A program made the position numbers and the translations under genes. The notes below the pieces were generated by a model, which made no database searches, was not told the DNA's origin, and saw only the letters and a program-made list of their open reading frames with translations. Of a DNA stretch of 64,000 bases, positions 9,594-18,699 are shown in pieces (within the stretch, counting starts at the first letter, position 1; each line of letters begins with the position of its first letter). The stretch is taken from NCBI RefSeq assembly GCF_024189315.1, contig NZ_JAIZEO010000001.1, positions 372,001 through 436,000 on the forward strand. Direction: 5' to 3'. Source of the stretch: Halobacillus sp. A5 (GTDB lineage Bacteria; Bacillota; Bacilli; Bacillales; Halobacillaceae).

Positions 9594-10481
9594 GTGAATA
9601 TTGACGGTGTGTTTTCTGGGGGCGGGGTCAAGGCTCTTGCATTCATTGGGGCTTTAGAAGTTCTTGAAGAGTATGGTTATCATCTTGAAAGATTGGCAGG
9701 GACTTCAGCAGGGGCTATAATAGCTTCATTAAAAGCAGCCGGCTATGAAGCAGAGGACTTAAAGGTCATCCTGGATGAGCTCTCCTTTGAGAAGCTTATT
9801 GACCAGCCCTTATCTGATCAAATATTTCCTTTTTCGAAATGGCTTTTTTTATATTTTAGAATGGGATTGTACCGGGGGAACCGGTTAGAACAGCTTTTAA
9901 CTAAGTGGTTAAGTAAAAAAGGTATTCATACCTTTGCTGACCTTCCAGCAGGAAGCTTAAAAGTCGTTTGCTCCGACTTGACGCTTGGGAAAATGGTTGT
10001 CTTTCCTGATGATTTAAAAGAAATATATGGGATAGATCCGAAAACGTTTTCGGTTGCTAAAGCGGCTAGGATTAGTGCGAGTCTTCCTTACTTTTTCATG
10101 CCTGTCAAGATTCATGGAAAGAAAGGAAAGTCTTTGCTAGTTGACGGAGGTGTACTCAGCAATTTTCCTATCTGGTTATTTGAAAATGAACACGGAAGAA
10201 GGAAACGTCCAATAATAGGATTACAGCTGAGCGATCCTCCAGATCAACTTCCTGAGCGCAAGATAAAAAACGCTATACAAATGTTCCAGGCTTTATTCAG
10301 CACTATGAAACAGGCTCATGATGCAAGGTACATCTCGACTACAAAAAGCCGTGATATTATTTTTATTCCAGTAAAGGGTGTAGAGACAACGGATTTTTAC
10401 ATTAGTCCGCTCCAGAAGGAGAAGCTACTAACCCTCGGCAGAACTGAAGCAATGAGTTTCTTAAAACGGTGGGCAAAATAA
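9594..10481 (+). CDS. yqhO: Patatin-like phospholipase (YqhO family)
   Basis: A 295-residue cytosolic patatin-fold serine hydrolase. The oxyanion loop GGGVKALAFIGAL, the nucleophile elbow GTSAG and the catalytic-dyad block VDGGVLSN are present in order. Its lipid substrate is not known. The GTG at 9594 is preferred because GGGGGG lies seven bases upstream; the ATG at 9588 is too close to it. The position after mntR matches B. subtilis yqhO. Confidence 0.9.
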   Translation: MNIDGVFSGGGVKALAFIGALEVLEEYGYHLERLAGTSAGAIIASLKAAGYEAEDLKVILDELSFEKLIDQPLSDQIFPFSKWLFLYFRMGLYRGNRLEQLLTKWLSKKGIHTFADLPAGSLKVVCSDLTLGKMVVFPDDLKEIYGIDPKTFSVAKAARISASLPYFFMPVKIHGKKGKSLLVDGGVLSNFPIWLFENEHGRRKRPIIGLQLSDPPDQLPERKIKNAIQMFQALFSTMKQAHDARYISTTKSRDIIFIPVKGVETTDFYISPLQKEKLLTLGRTEAMSFLKRWAK

Positions 10482-10482
10482 T

Positions 10483-10522
10483 AAAGATCGAGCCTTTATT
10501 AAAAAGAGGCACGATCTTTTTT
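10483..10522. terminator. Bidirectional terminator between yqhO and yqhP
   Basis: AAAGATCG and CGATCTTT form the lower stem, with GCCT and AGGC above, and A- and T-runs on either side. It serves convergent genes. Confidence 0.8.
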
Positions 10523-10900
10523 GTTATTCTTATTTCCTTCGATCACTCTTAAGTGAGAGGATTGCTTTCTTTTAGTTTTTTTCTTTTGCAAAGGTGTAGA
10601 TTTCGATGTAGGGGAAGTGGATGTCTTTGCTGATTTTACAGGTTTAGGAGCTTTATATTTTTGTTTGGATTGCTTAACAGCCTGTTTGTATTTTTTCATT
10701 TCATTCCGATTGGCGCCGGAACCCATCCGATTTCGTATGAAGAAGAAATAGATCGCTCCATATATAAGCACTGCGATACCAATCATCATAACAATTGATC
10801 TTAGAAAACTGGATGTGTTAGTAAACATTTGAACGCCAACGTAAAAAACGGCAAGTGCAATAAGTGTATAAATGACGGGTGTGACCCAGTTCCTTGACAT
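10499..10900 (-). CDS. yqhP: Small membrane protein YqhP
   Basis: 133 residues with two membrane segments (about residues 9-25 and 34-54) and a long, strongly basic, Lys/Ser/Thr-rich C-terminal tail that is probably cytosolic. The place between yqhO and yqhR and the architecture match B. subtilis YqhP, whose function is unknown. AGGAGG stands before the ATG. Confidence 0.75.
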   Translation of the reverse strand: MSRNWVTPVIYTLIALAVFYVGVQMFTNTSSFLRSIVMMIGIAVLIYGAIYFFFIRNRMGSGANRNEMKKYKQAVKQSKQKYKAPKPVKSAKTSTSPTSKSTPLQKKKTKRKQSSHLRVIEGNKNNKKDRASF

Positions 10901-11207
10901 TATATATTCCTCCTTTATTTGGGTTCAATTAAGGATGGCCTTTCTATTTGTATACCACTTAAGTGCTTATAATTATCACTTTTTTACACATTAATTTGAA
11001 ACGGTCTTTAATCTAACTCTTTAAATTCTTTCCAAGCCTAGATTATTTATGCATAGAACGAGAGAATTTATACTTTTATTCCTCATTAGCAGTCGTGCAT
11101 GTTATCTTTTATTTTACCTCAATATGTAAATTTTCACTACCATTTTTGTGCAGGCAGATTGGATGAAAAAAGAGGAAGTTGGAAAATATAACATTGAGGT
11201 GATTAGA
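10901..11207. other. AT-rich intergenic region before yqhR
   Basis: The stretch lies between the divergent starts of yqhP and yqhR and is very rich in A and T. It must hold promoters for both, but no convincing -35/-10 pair, repeat or small gene with a ribosome site could be singled out. Confidence 0.5.
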
Positions 11208-11702
11208 ATGTCAGATGAAAAGAAAGAACAAAGGAAACAAGAGCCGCCACAGAGTGTTCTAGCTAAGGCTTTGACTGTAGGGTTTGTGTCAGGTATACTT
11301 TGGAGCGCTCTCGGGGCACTCTCCTACTACTTTCATTTCTCCGAAGTGTCTGCGGCTTCTTTTATTTTCAGGTCTTTTTGGCAGACGAGTTGGACGAGTT
11401 CATTTTTAGCAGAAGTTCTGGCTGTAATTATTGTGGGGCTGTTGTCAGTACTTGTTTCGTTTATATACTATATTTCGTTCAAGCGCATAAATGGAATATG
11501 GCCCGGAATGATTTTTGGAACAGTATTATTTGCCGCTGTTTTCTTAGGCTTAAATCCAATATTTTCGGCAGTCCCTTCCTGGAATGAGCTTAGCGGAGAC
11601 TCCTATGTAACAAATATATGTCTTTATATATTGTATGGAGTCTTTATCGGCTATTCTATATCCTATGAATTTCATGAATATAACCAGCAGACGGCAGAGT
11701 GA
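11208..11702 (+). CDS. yqhR: Conserved membrane protein YqhR
   Basis: 164 residues with four predicted membrane helices after a charged N-terminal stretch of about 20 residues. The location before aroQ matches B. subtilis yqhR, a member of a Bacillus-restricted membrane family of unknown function. The ATG at 11208 follows GAGGTGATTAGA, a better start than the upstream in-frame codons near 11148, which lack a ribosome site. yqhQ, its B. subtilis neighbour, is absent here. Confidence 0.75.
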   Translation: MSDEKKEQRKQEPPQSVLAKALTVGFVSGILWSALGALSYYFHFSEVSAASFIFRSFWQTSWTSSFLAEVLAVIIVGLLSVLVSFIYYISFKRINGIWPGMIFGTVLFAAVFLGLNPIFSAVPSWNELSGDSYVTNICLYILYGVFIGYSISYEFHEYNQQTAE

Positions 11703-11771
11703 TGATATGCTCATAGTATGATAAAATAAAAAAGGATATTCATTTTTGCCAGAGTTAGGTGGTGAGTTTAG

Positions 11772-12224
11772 GTGAGAAAGCTGTTGCTACTTAATGGTCC
11801 CAATTTAAATAGACTGGGACAAAGAGAACCTGATACTTATGGAACTGAGACATTAGATGATGTTATTACTAAAGTGAAAGAAGCCGCGGAAGAAAATAGT
11901 TTTGAACTAGTGGATTTTCAATCGAACCATGAAGGCGAACTAATCGATAAGCTGCACGAAACAGAAGGGGAAGTTTCCGGGATAGTCTTTAATCCTGCAG
12001 CTTATACGCACACGAGTATAGCCTTGCGGGATGCGATTGCCTCTATTTCGGCTCCGGTTATAGAAGTACACATTTCAAACGTCCACCAGCGTGAAGCGTT
12101 TCGTCATCACTCGATGCTTGCTCCGGTATGCGCGGGGCAAGTCGTTGGATTTGGTACAGATGGTTATCGCCTCGCTGCATTAGGACTAATTCAAAAGATA
12201 GACTTGGGAGAGGGGAATGGTTGA
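11772..12224 (+). CDS. aroQ: 3-dehydroquinate dehydratase, type II
   Basis: Dehydrates 3-dehydroquinate to 3-dehydroshikimate in the shikimate pathway. 150 residues, the usual length of the dodecameric type II enzyme. NGPNLNRLG with the flexible-lid tyrosine block, NPAAYTHTS and EVHISNVHQREAFRHHS are the active-site blocks. It starts with GTG and its TGA overlaps the ATG of the next gene by one base. Confidence 0.96.
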   Translation: MRKLLLLNGPNLNRLGQREPDTYGTETLDDVITKVKEAAEENSFELVDFQSNHEGELIDKLHETEGEVSGIVFNPAAYTHTSIALRDAIASISAPVIEVHISNVHQREAFRHHSMLAPVCAGQVVGFGTDGYRLAALGLIQKIDLGEGNG

Positions 12225-13285
12225 TGTCTAAACTCAGTAAATTGCGTGAAGCGCTTGGAGACCAGGGTGTAGATGGTCTGCTCATCATGTCAGATAAAAA
12301 CAGAAGGTATATTTCTAATTTTACTGGAAGCTCCGGGGCATTATTAATCACTGAAGACGAAGCGGTATTGATTACCGATTTCCGCTACACTGAGCAGGCT
12401 GCTGAACAAGCTGAAGGGTTTAAGGTTATCGAGCATAAAGTTCCTTTACATGAAGCGGTGGCGGCGCAGGCCGGCAAATCTGCCATAGCTAAGCTCGGAT
12501 TTGAGAAAGAATTGCTTACATATGGTCAATATGATCTTTTTCGCCAGCATGTTAAAGCTGAGCTGGTTCCTACCTCAGGACTCGTTGAAAAATTACGCTT
12601 GATTAAGTCAAAAGATGAGATTAGTATATTAAAGGATGCTGTAAAAATAGCTGACAATGCCTTTTCTCATATTCTGAATTACATAAAACCTGGAGTTAAA
12701 GAAATTGATATATCAAATGAGCTTGAATTCTATATGAGAAAACACGGAGCTTTGTCTTCGAGCTTCGACATTATTGTTGCCTCAGGCTATAGATCTGCAC
12801 TGCCCCATGGTGTAGCTTCCGAGAAAGAAATACAGAAGGGTGAACTCGTTACCTTGGACTTTGGTGCGCTTTACAATGGCTATTGCTCCGATATTACCCG
12901 AACCGTTGCAGTGGGACAAATTAATTCAGAGTTAGAGGACATATATCAAACTGTTTTACAAGCCCAGTTAAAAGGGATGGCAGGTTTAAAGCCGGGGTTA
13001 ACAGGGAAAGGAGCAGATGCATTAACGCGGGACTATATTAATGCTAAAGGTTATGGTGACTACTTTGGTCATTCAACGGGACATGGAATTGGTCTCGATG
13101 TTCACGAAGGTCCTGGGCTTTCCTATCGTTCTGACGTCTTGCTTGAGCCGGGGATGGTCGTCACTGTAGAACCGGGTGTTTATGTTCCAAAGACCGGGGG
13201 CTGCCGCATTGAAGATGACACAGTAGTGACTGAGACTGGCAACGAAACCTTGAGCCATTCGCCAAAAGAATTAATAACGCTCTAA
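12224..13285 (+). CDS. yqhT: Xaa-Pro aminopeptidase (M24 family, YqhT)
   Basis: 353-residue metallopeptidase of the pita-bread fold that releases the residue before proline. The N-terminal creatinase-like domain carries ISNFTGSSG. The C-terminal domain has the metal-ligand blocks [32 protein letters not shown] and [10 protein letters not shown]. The ATG at 12224 shares a base with the aroQ stop, and GAGAGGGG precedes it. It is followed after 16 bases by efp, so aroQ-yqhT-efp likely form one operon, and the peptidase may help with proline-rich peptides. Confidence 0.93.
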   Translation: MSKLSKLREALGDQGVDGLLIMSDKNRRYISNFTGSSGALLITEDEAVLITDFRYTEQAAEQAEGFKVIEHKVPLHEAVAAQAGKSAIAKLGFEKELLTYGQYDLFRQHVKAELVPTSGLVEKLRLIKSKDEISILKDAVKIADNAFSHILNYIKPGVKEIDISNELEFYMRKHGALSSSFDIIVASGYRSALPHGVASEKEIQKGELVTLDFGALYNGYCSDITRTVAVGQINSELEDIYQTVLQAQLKGMAGLKPGLTGKGADALTRDYINAKGYGDYFGHSTGHGIGLDVHEGPGLSYRSDVLLEPGMVVTVEPGVYVPKTGGCRIEDDTVVTETGNETLSHSPKELITL

Positions 13286-13301
13286 TAGGAGGAAATACAT
13301 T

Positions 13302-13859
13302 ATGATTTCAGTTAATGATTTTAAGACAGGGTTAACAATTGAAGTAGATGGAGGGATATGGCAGGTTGTAGAGTTTCAGCATGTAAAGCCTGGAAAAGGC
13401 GCGGCCTTTGTACGTTCAAAACTGCGTAATTTACGTAATGGAAATATTCAGGAAAAAACGTTTCGCGCTGGTGAAAAAGTGGAAAAAGCACATATTGAAA
13501 ATCGAAAAATGCAATATTTATATGGATCTAGTGACATGCACGCGTTTATGGACACTGAAACCTATGAGCAGGTAGAACTTCCTACAGCGCAAATTTCAGA
13601 TAAATTAAACTATTTAATAGAAAATATGGAAGTGCAGATTCAATCATACGAAGCGGAGACTATCGGAGTTGAACTGCCTAACAATGTAGAACTTAAGGTG
13701 GTTGAAACAGAACCTGGAATCAAAGGTGATACGGCAAGCGGGGGAACGAAACCTGCTACTCTTGAAACAGGACTTATAGTTCAAGTTCCCTTCTTTATTA
13801 ATGAAGGCGAAGTTCTAGTTATCAACACATCTGATGGGAAATATGTTTCCCGTGCATAA
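13302..13859 (+). CDS. efp: Translation elongation factor P
   Basis: Relieves ribosomes stalled at proline stretches. 185 residues in the three-domain length. The loop [10 protein letters not shown] carries Lys32, the residue that B. subtilis modifies with 5-aminopentanol. TAGGAGGAAATACATT precedes the ATG. A strong terminator follows. Confidence 0.97.
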   Translation: MISVNDFKTGLTIEVDGGIWQVVEFQHVKPGKGAAFVRSKLRNLRNGNIQEKTFRAGEKVEKAHIENRKMQYLYGSSDMHAFMDTETYEQVELPTAQISDKLNYLIENMEVQIQSYEAETIGVELPNNVELKVVETEPGIKGDTASGGTKPATLETGLIVQVPFFINEGEVLVINTSDGKYVSRA

Positions 13860-13872
13860 AAAACAGTTTAAC

Positions 13873-13905
13873 AGAGCAACCCCAACAGGGGTTGCTCTTT
13901 TTTTG
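13873..13905 (+). terminator. Terminator after efp
   Basis: AGAGCAACCCC and GGGGTTGCTCT form a perfect 11-bp stem with a 4-base loop, followed by a run of T. Confidence 0.95.
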
Positions 13906-14150
13906 TGCTCAAGGAAGTAACCAAATTCTAAACTGTAGATCTATTGTTTTGAGGAGTTACATTCAGCTCAGCGCGGACACCCGCATCTTTAGCAAACCGC
14001 CTTTTAACATGCAAGAATTCTTCCCTCGAGACGTTTTTCTTTTGTACTCCATGTCTGCCAGGGCGCATGAGGCACTGTTCATGGGTTAATAAACAATCCG
14101 ATTTGAAAGCTTTAAACTCTACCGGCTGCTATTTTTTTATACTTCCTATC
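13906..14150. other. Non-coding gap between efp and spoIIIAA
   Basis: About 245 bases more GC-rich than the nearby intergenic regions. Short open frames cross it on both strands, but none has a ribosome site or a recognised product. In B. subtilis the small gene yqhV stands here and no trace of it was recognised. It may be a decayed repeat or gene remnant. Confidence 0.35.
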
Positions 14151-14154
14151 ACTA

Positions 14155-14183
14155 GTCATATCTTTTAAGAGAGCACATACATA
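14155..14183 (+). promoter_or_regulatory. Sigma-E promoter of the spoIIIA operon
   Basis: GTCATATC (14155) and CATACATA (14176) match the sigma-E -35 and -10 consensus with a 14-base spacer. Mother-cell sigma-E control is what is known for spoIIIA in B. subtilis. Confidence 0.8.
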
Positions 14184-14215
14184 TAAGGTAAAGCAAGTAA
14201 AGGAGACAACCTGTA

Positions 14216-15193
14216 ATGAAAGAAATTGTAAGACTGTTTCCTGAGGTTTATGCTTCTCTGCTGAAGAAATACGTGAGGTGGGACGTCATCCAGGAAGTAC
14301 GGCTGCGTGTGGGCAAACCGATAGAGATCATCGACAGCAATGGTGTGAAATCTATCACGAATACTGACATATCACTAAAAGATCTATCATTTGTCTTAAA
14401 TCAAGTCAGTCAGTTTTCTGTTTATAAGTTCAAAGAGGAATTAAGAGAAGGTTACATTACAATCGAAGGGGGGCATCGCATAGGGCTGGCAGGTAAGGCT
14501 AATATGCAGCGGAATGAATTAGACACTTTAAGAAATATCACATTCATGAACATTAGAGTTGCGCACGCTCATATTGATAGTTCAAAGCATATACTTCCTT
14601 ACTTATTCCAAGAGGAGCGATGGATGAACACACTGATAATCGGACCTCCGCATTCCGGTAAAACCACTGTTCTAAGGAATATTTCTAAATGGATTGGCTC
14701 GAATAACAGCTTAAGGAAGGCTTCCAAGGTTGGTATTGTAGATGAGAGGTCGGAGTTAGCTGCCTGCCTGGATGGTATTCCTCAAATGGACGTCGGGGCC
14801 CGTACAGATGTGATGGATAGTTGTCCTAAAGCTGTCGGCATGATGATGATGATCCGGTCTATGTCTCCGGAAGTTTTAATTGTTGATGAAATAGGAGGGG
14901 GCGAGGATGCAGCTGCAGTAAAGGAAGCTGTTCACACAGGTGTACAGGTAATTTGCAGTGTGCACGGACAAAATTTATCGTCAGTGAGCAAGAGAAGAGA
15001 TGTCGGTCACTTAATTGAGGAGCAGGTCTTTGACCGCTTTGTTCTATTACCCCGGCTGCAGGCAAATTCTCGTTATTTCATAAGTATTTTAGATCAAGAT
15101 GGAAGAATCATGGAACGAGTGAAAGGGGATGGAAGCGATGGAATGGCTCGGAGCCCTGATCGTTTTAGTCGCCACCACCTGGGTAGGCTTTGA
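14216..15193 (+). CDS. spoIIIAA: Stage III sporulation ATPase SpoIIIAA
   Basis: AAA+/secretion-type ATPase of the SpoIIIA-SpoIIQ channel between mother cell and forespore, acting on the mother-cell side. Walker A reads GPPHSGKTT and Walker B IVDEIGGGEDAAA; the block VGARTDVMDSCPKA is typical. AAAGGAGACAACC precedes the ATG. The 325-residue product is longer than the 307 of B. subtilis and its C-terminal end overlaps spoIIIAB by 56 bases, so the last 18 or so residues look like read-through into the next gene. Confidence 0.94.
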   Translation: MKEIVRLFPEVYASLLKKYVRWDVIQEVRLRVGKPIEIIDSNGVKSITNTDISLKDLSFVLNQVSQFSVYKFKEELREGYITIEGGHRIGLAGKANMQRNELDTLRNITFMNIRVAHAHIDSSKHILPYLFQEERWMNTLIIGPPHSGKTTVLRNISKWIGSNNSLRKASKVGIVDERSELAACLDGIPQMDVGARTDVMDSCPKAVGMMMMIRSMSPEVLIVDEIGGGEDAAAVKEAVHTGVQVICSVHGQNLSSVSKRRDVGHLIEEQVFDRFVLLPRLQANSRYFISILDQDGRIMERVKGDGSDGMARSPDRFSRHHLGRL

Positions 15194-15647
15194 TATTGCT
15201 TCTAAGTTCAGAAAAAGGCCGGGAGAAATCAGGCAATGGAAAAGCGCCCTTCAAATGATTGAAGCGGAGATGGTCTATAGTCAATCATCATTGTGGGAAG
15301 TATGTGAAAAACTTTCACATATACTGCCGCCGCCTGTAAGTTATTTCTTTTCAAGCCTTGTAAAAGAAAAAGAAACTTGTACCGACTTTAGTGTCCTTTG
15401 GAGTTCAGAGTTAAGAAAGCATTGGTTTTGGAACGCTATGTCAAAAAGTGATCTTGATATTCTTGTACAGTTTGGAGCAACTATCGGGCAGCATGATTTA
15501 GATCAGCAGCAAAAACAAATCAAGTTGACCACACATCATTTAGACTTGCAGCTTAATGAAGCAATTGAAAGCTCGGGGAAACATGAAAGGTTAGCCCGTG
15601 GTGTGGGGGTGTTAAGCGGACTGTTAGTCGTATTACTACTTATATGA
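15138..15647 (+). CDS. spoIIIAB: Stage III sporulation protein SpoIIIAB
   Basis: 169 residues: an N-terminal membrane helix with the conserved block VATTWVGFDIASKF, a soluble helical middle, and a C-terminal membrane helix. Part of the SpoIIIA channel; its soluble part resembles GspF of type II secretion. The ATG at 15138 has AAAGGGG at good distance, while the ATG at 15129 directly abuts it. The first 56 bases overlap spoIIIAA. Confidence 0.94.
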   Translation: MEWLGALIVLVATTWVGFDIASKFRKRPGEIRQWKSALQMIEAEMVYSQSSLWEVCEKLSHILPPPVSYFFSSLVKEKETCTDFSVLWSSELRKHWFWNAMSKSDLDILVQFGATIGQHDLDQQQKQIKLTTHHLDLQLNEAIESSGKHERLARGVGVLSGLLVVLLLI

Positions 15648-15665
15648 TGAGGGGGAGGGACCGTT

Positions 15666-15872
15666 GTGTTTCAAGACGCATCCATCCTATTTCAAATTGC
15701 TGGCATAGGGATTATTGTAGCCATGTTTCATAGCATTTTGAAACAAATGGGAAAAGAAGAAATCGCTCAAGTCGTAACACTTACAGGGTTTATCATCGTT
15801 TTATTTATTGTGCTGCACCGGTTAGCGGATTTATTTCAGCAAATTAAATCGGTTTTTTTATATCAAGGATAG
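15666..15872 (+). CDS. spoIIIAC: Stage III sporulation protein SpoIIIAC
   Basis: 68-residue protein with two membrane helices, third gene of the spoIIIA operon and component of the mother-cell to forespore channel. It starts with GTG after GATGAGGGGGAGGG and matches the length of B. subtilis SpoIIIAC (68 residues). Confidence 0.95.
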   Translation: MFQDASILFQIAGIGIIVAMFHSILKQMGKEEIAQVVTLTGFIIVLFIVLHRLADLFQQIKSVFLYQG

Positions 15873-15878
15873 GTCAAA

Positions 15879-16277
15879 ATGGATATTGTGCAGATTGTTT
15901 CTCTAGGTCTTGTCGCAAGCTTATTGATTATCTTATTAAAAGAACAAAAATCATCAATAGCCTTCCTTCTTTTAATCTTCACGGTTATATTAATTTTTCT
16001 TGCGGTTATTGACCACGTGAAATACATCTTCTCTCTTCTTCAATATATGGCTGAGCAGGCCCAGGTGGAGACGATGTATTTCAAAACGATTTTAAAAATT
16101 ATCGGCATTGCTTATATTACGGAGTTTGGCTCTCAACTGATTCGTGATGCCGGTTTGAACTCCTTAGCTTCTAAAGTGGAACTCGCAGGCAAGCTGTTTA
16201 TATTAATGCTGGCCATACCTATTATTACGGCCTTAATTGAAACGATACTTGATTTTATACCTGGTGCCGCCGGGTAA
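15879..16277 (+). CDS. spoIIIAD: Stage III sporulation protein SpoIIIAD
   Basis: 132-residue membrane protein with four predicted helices, same order and length as in B. subtilis. It starts 6 bases after spoIIIAC with a weak ribosome site (GGATAGGTC), which suggests coupling. Channel component; molecular role not known in detail. Confidence 0.95.
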   Translation: MDIVQIVSLGLVASLLIILLKEQKSSIAFLLLIFTVILIFLAVIDHVKYIFSLLQYMAEQAQVETMYFKTILKIIGIAYITEFGSQLIRDAGLNSLASKVELAGKLFILMLAIPIITALIETILDFIPGAAG

Positions 16278-16292
16278 GGATTGAGGTTGCAA

Positions 16293-17456
16293 ATGAAAAA
16301 ATTAATGCTTTTCATCTTGTTTATTCTTTGTTTAATATCTGTGCCTTCGTTCGCAGAAGCTTCAACATCAACTAATGATGAAGACGTCAGATCACTTATG
16401 GACCACATTTCTACAGAAGAATTAGAGCAGAATTACGACCAATTGCATGATCAGTATGGAGAATATATGCCGAAAGTAGATTTTAGTGATTTAAGCAGCT
16501 GGAGCGAAGAGGGAGAAGTGCATTCCGGCTGGCTCACGGGGATTGTTTCATTTTTATTTAAGGAACTGTTCTCAAATGGAAAATTACTAGGAGCTCTTTT
16601 GTTCCTCACGTTATTCAGCACTTTGCTTCAGGCCATGCAGTCTTCTTTCGAAACAACGATTGTCAGTAAAGTAGCTTACATGGTGATTTATCTCGTTCTA
16701 ATTGGCTTAGCATTGGAGAGCTTTGGACAAGTCATAGAATATACTCTGGGAGCTATCAACCAAATGAGCAGTTTTATGATAGGGCTTCTTCCCTTGCTGC
16801 TGGGAATTATGGCATCGTTCAGTCATTTAATGTCGATTTCTTTTTTCCATCCTATTATTGTGGCACTGGTTCAGTCGAGTGGTCTGCTGGTTAAATATAT
16901 ACTTATTCCGTTATTTGCTTCTTCAGCCCTGCTGCTGATTGTGGGCTCCTTAAACGAAACGTTTAAAGTAGATCAGCTGGCAGAGCTGATGAGAAAAGCA
17001 GGAATGGCGATTATGGGAGTGTATCTTACTTTATTTTTAGGGGTTATATCAGTTCAGGGTACTGTTACTGCAGTTCAAGATGGAGTTACGATGAAAACGG
17101 CTCGATTTGTAACGGGGAATTTTGTTCCGGTAGTAGGACGGTTATTCACTGATGCAACAGACACAATCCTGGGTGCTTCACTGATTCTCAAAAATACGCT
17201 GGGCATCGCAGGTGTAGTTATCCTTTTAGGTATTGCTTTATTCCCTGCCTTAAAAATATTAGCGATTGCCCTCATTTATAAATTAGCGGCTGCCCTGTTG
17301 CAGCCGGTAGGCGACGGGCCTGTTGTGATGGCTATGGCCGTAGTCAGTAAGCATATGATGTATATTTTTGCTGCACTGCTGATGGTGTCCATGATGTTTT
17401 TTTTAGTCATCGTTATTATGGTTGCCGCCAGTAATATCACTATGATGGTTCGATAA
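16293..17456 (+). CDS. spoIIIAE: Stage III sporulation protein SpoIIIAE
   Basis: 387-residue polytopic protein with an N-terminal signal peptide ending near AEAS and about seven membrane helices afterwards. It is the largest membrane subunit of the SpoIIIA channel. The ATG at 16293 follows GATTGAGGTTG; the TTG at 16281 is part of that stretch and a poorer start. Confidence 0.94.
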   Translation: MKKLMLFILFILCLISVPSFAEASTSTNDEDVRSLMDHISTEELEQNYDQLHDQYGEYMPKVDFSDLSSWSEEGEVHSGWLTGIVSFLFKELFSNGKLLGALLFLTLFSTLLQAMQSSFETTIVSKVAYMVIYLVLIGLALESFGQVIEYTLGAINQMSSFMIGLLPLLLGIMASFSHLMSISFFHPIIVALVQSSGLLVKYILIPLFASSALLLIVGSLNETFKVDQLAELMRKAGMAIMGVYLTLFLGVISVQGTVTAVQDGVTMKTARFVTGNFVPVVGRLFTDATDTILGASLILKNTLGIAGVVILLGIALFPALKILAIALIYKLAAALLQPVGDGPVVMAMAVVSKHMMYIFAALLMVSMMFFLVIVIMVAASNITMMVR

Positions 17457-17468
17457 GGTGGATGAATT

Positions 17469-18077
17469 ATGGAGACGTTTATCCAATGGATTACTGAGAT
17501 AGTTTTGTTTCTTCTTCTGGCTATGATGGCAGATGCCCTGCTGCCATCCGGTCTGATGAAGAAGTATGCAAGATTGGTTTTGTCAATATTATTACTCCTG
17601 GTCATTATTGATCCATTATTGGGGTTTCTGAAATTAGATCCCAATCAACTTTTGTATACAGTAGAGAATCAAATGCAGGAAGGATTGGAAGCTGAACATT
17701 TGAACGAAGAAATTGAAGAAAAGAAAAATGAAATATTGAATGGACAAGATGCATATACATTACAACAGGTAAAGGACGCAATTGTAAAACAGCTGAAAGA
17801 GCCTATCGAGATGAATGAACAGGTAACGATTGAAGAAGCAGATTTAACATTTTTTAAAACGCCGCATTCACTAGAGTCTTTGGACAAGCTCGTTTTATTT
17901 GTCTCTTCTACAGAGAGTGGCGATTCTGTAGAAGAAGTTGTGATCTCTGCAGCAGACCAAGAGGAAATAGCTGGATCCCCTCAATTTAACGAGGATTCAA
18001 TAAGAGAGTCAGCGGCTCAATTGTTGAATCTTAGTGAGGAACAAATTGAAATACGCTGGGAGGAAAGTCATGAGTAA
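17469..18077 (+). CDS. spoIIIAF: Stage III sporulation protein SpoIIIAF
   Basis: 202 residues: two N-terminal membrane helices and a soluble domain from about residue 65. This layout is that of SpoIIIAF, whose soluble part has the ring-building motif fold seen in secretion systems. It overlaps the start of spoIIIAG by 8 bases. Confidence 0.94.
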   Translation: METFIQWITEIVLFLLLAMMADALLPSGLMKKYARLVLSILLLLVIIDPLLGFLKLDPNQLLYTVENQMQEGLEAEHLNEEIEEKKNEILNGQDAYTLQQVKDAIVKQLKEPIEMNEQVTIEEADLTFFKTPHSLESLDKLVLFVSSTESGDSVEEVVISAADQEEIAGSPQFNEDSIRESAAQLLNLSEEQIEIRWEESHE

Positions 18078-18687
18078 TTGGTGGAGTAAGCTGTTAAGTC
18101 CTATGTCACAAAAAGAGGGACAGAAGCTCAAACTGAACAAGCCAAAATACTTATTTATTATAGGTTTAGTTGGTGTGTTGTTCATCCTGCTTAGCAACTG
18201 GTTTCAAACTCCTGACACCAGCACCCCGCCTCCTTCTCCTAATGAAAGTGCCGCTTCGGAAGAGAAGGAAGAAGAATCAACATTATCAGTAGATCAATTG
18301 GAACAGGAATATGAACAACAGCTAAAACCGCTTCTCGAAAATATACAGGGAGTAAGTGAAGTTGAATTAATGATTAATCTTGCAGCGACGGAGGAGAAAG
18401 TGTATGACAAAAACTTAATTATAGGAAAACAGACAACGAAAGAAACCGACAAGAATGGAGGGGAAAGAGAGATTGAGGATTATTCGAAGGAACAGCAGTT
18501 AGTATTAGTAAGGCAGGGGGATCAGGAAGTGCCGCTGCTTACGAAAACAAATAAACCTAATGTCAGCGGGGTTTTTGTAACAGCAGAAGGAGTCGAACAA
18601 ATGAAAGTGAAAGAATGGGTGGTCGAGGCTGTTTCACGTGTGCTTGATGTTCCGAGCCACAGGGTTTCAGTACTGCCTAAATCATAG
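18070..18687 (+). CDS. spoIIIAG: Stage III sporulation protein SpoIIIAG
   Basis: 205 residues with one membrane helix (about residues 25-43), an acidic Pro/Ser/Glu linker and a periplasm-side ring domain. In B. subtilis SpoIIIAG forms a large ring in the intermembrane space. The ATG at 18070 has GGGAGGAAAGTC before it; an open frame extends upstream to 18034 without a ribosome site. Confidence 0.94.
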   Translation: MSNWWSKLLSPMSQKEGQKLKLNKPKYLFIIGLVGVLFILLSNWFQTPDTSTPPPSPNESAASEEKEEESTLSVDQLEQEYEQQLKPLLENIQGVSEVELMINLAATEEKVYDKNLIIGKQTTKETDKNGGEREIEDYSKEQQLVLVRQGDQEVPLLTKTNKPNVSGVFVTAEGVEQMKVKEWVVEAVSRVLDVPSHRVSVLPKS

Positions 18688-18699
18688 GGAGGGTTTCAA

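Noticed and set aside
13892-14089. Open frame of 65 codons after efp
   Set aside because: It starts inside the efp terminator and has no ribosome site.
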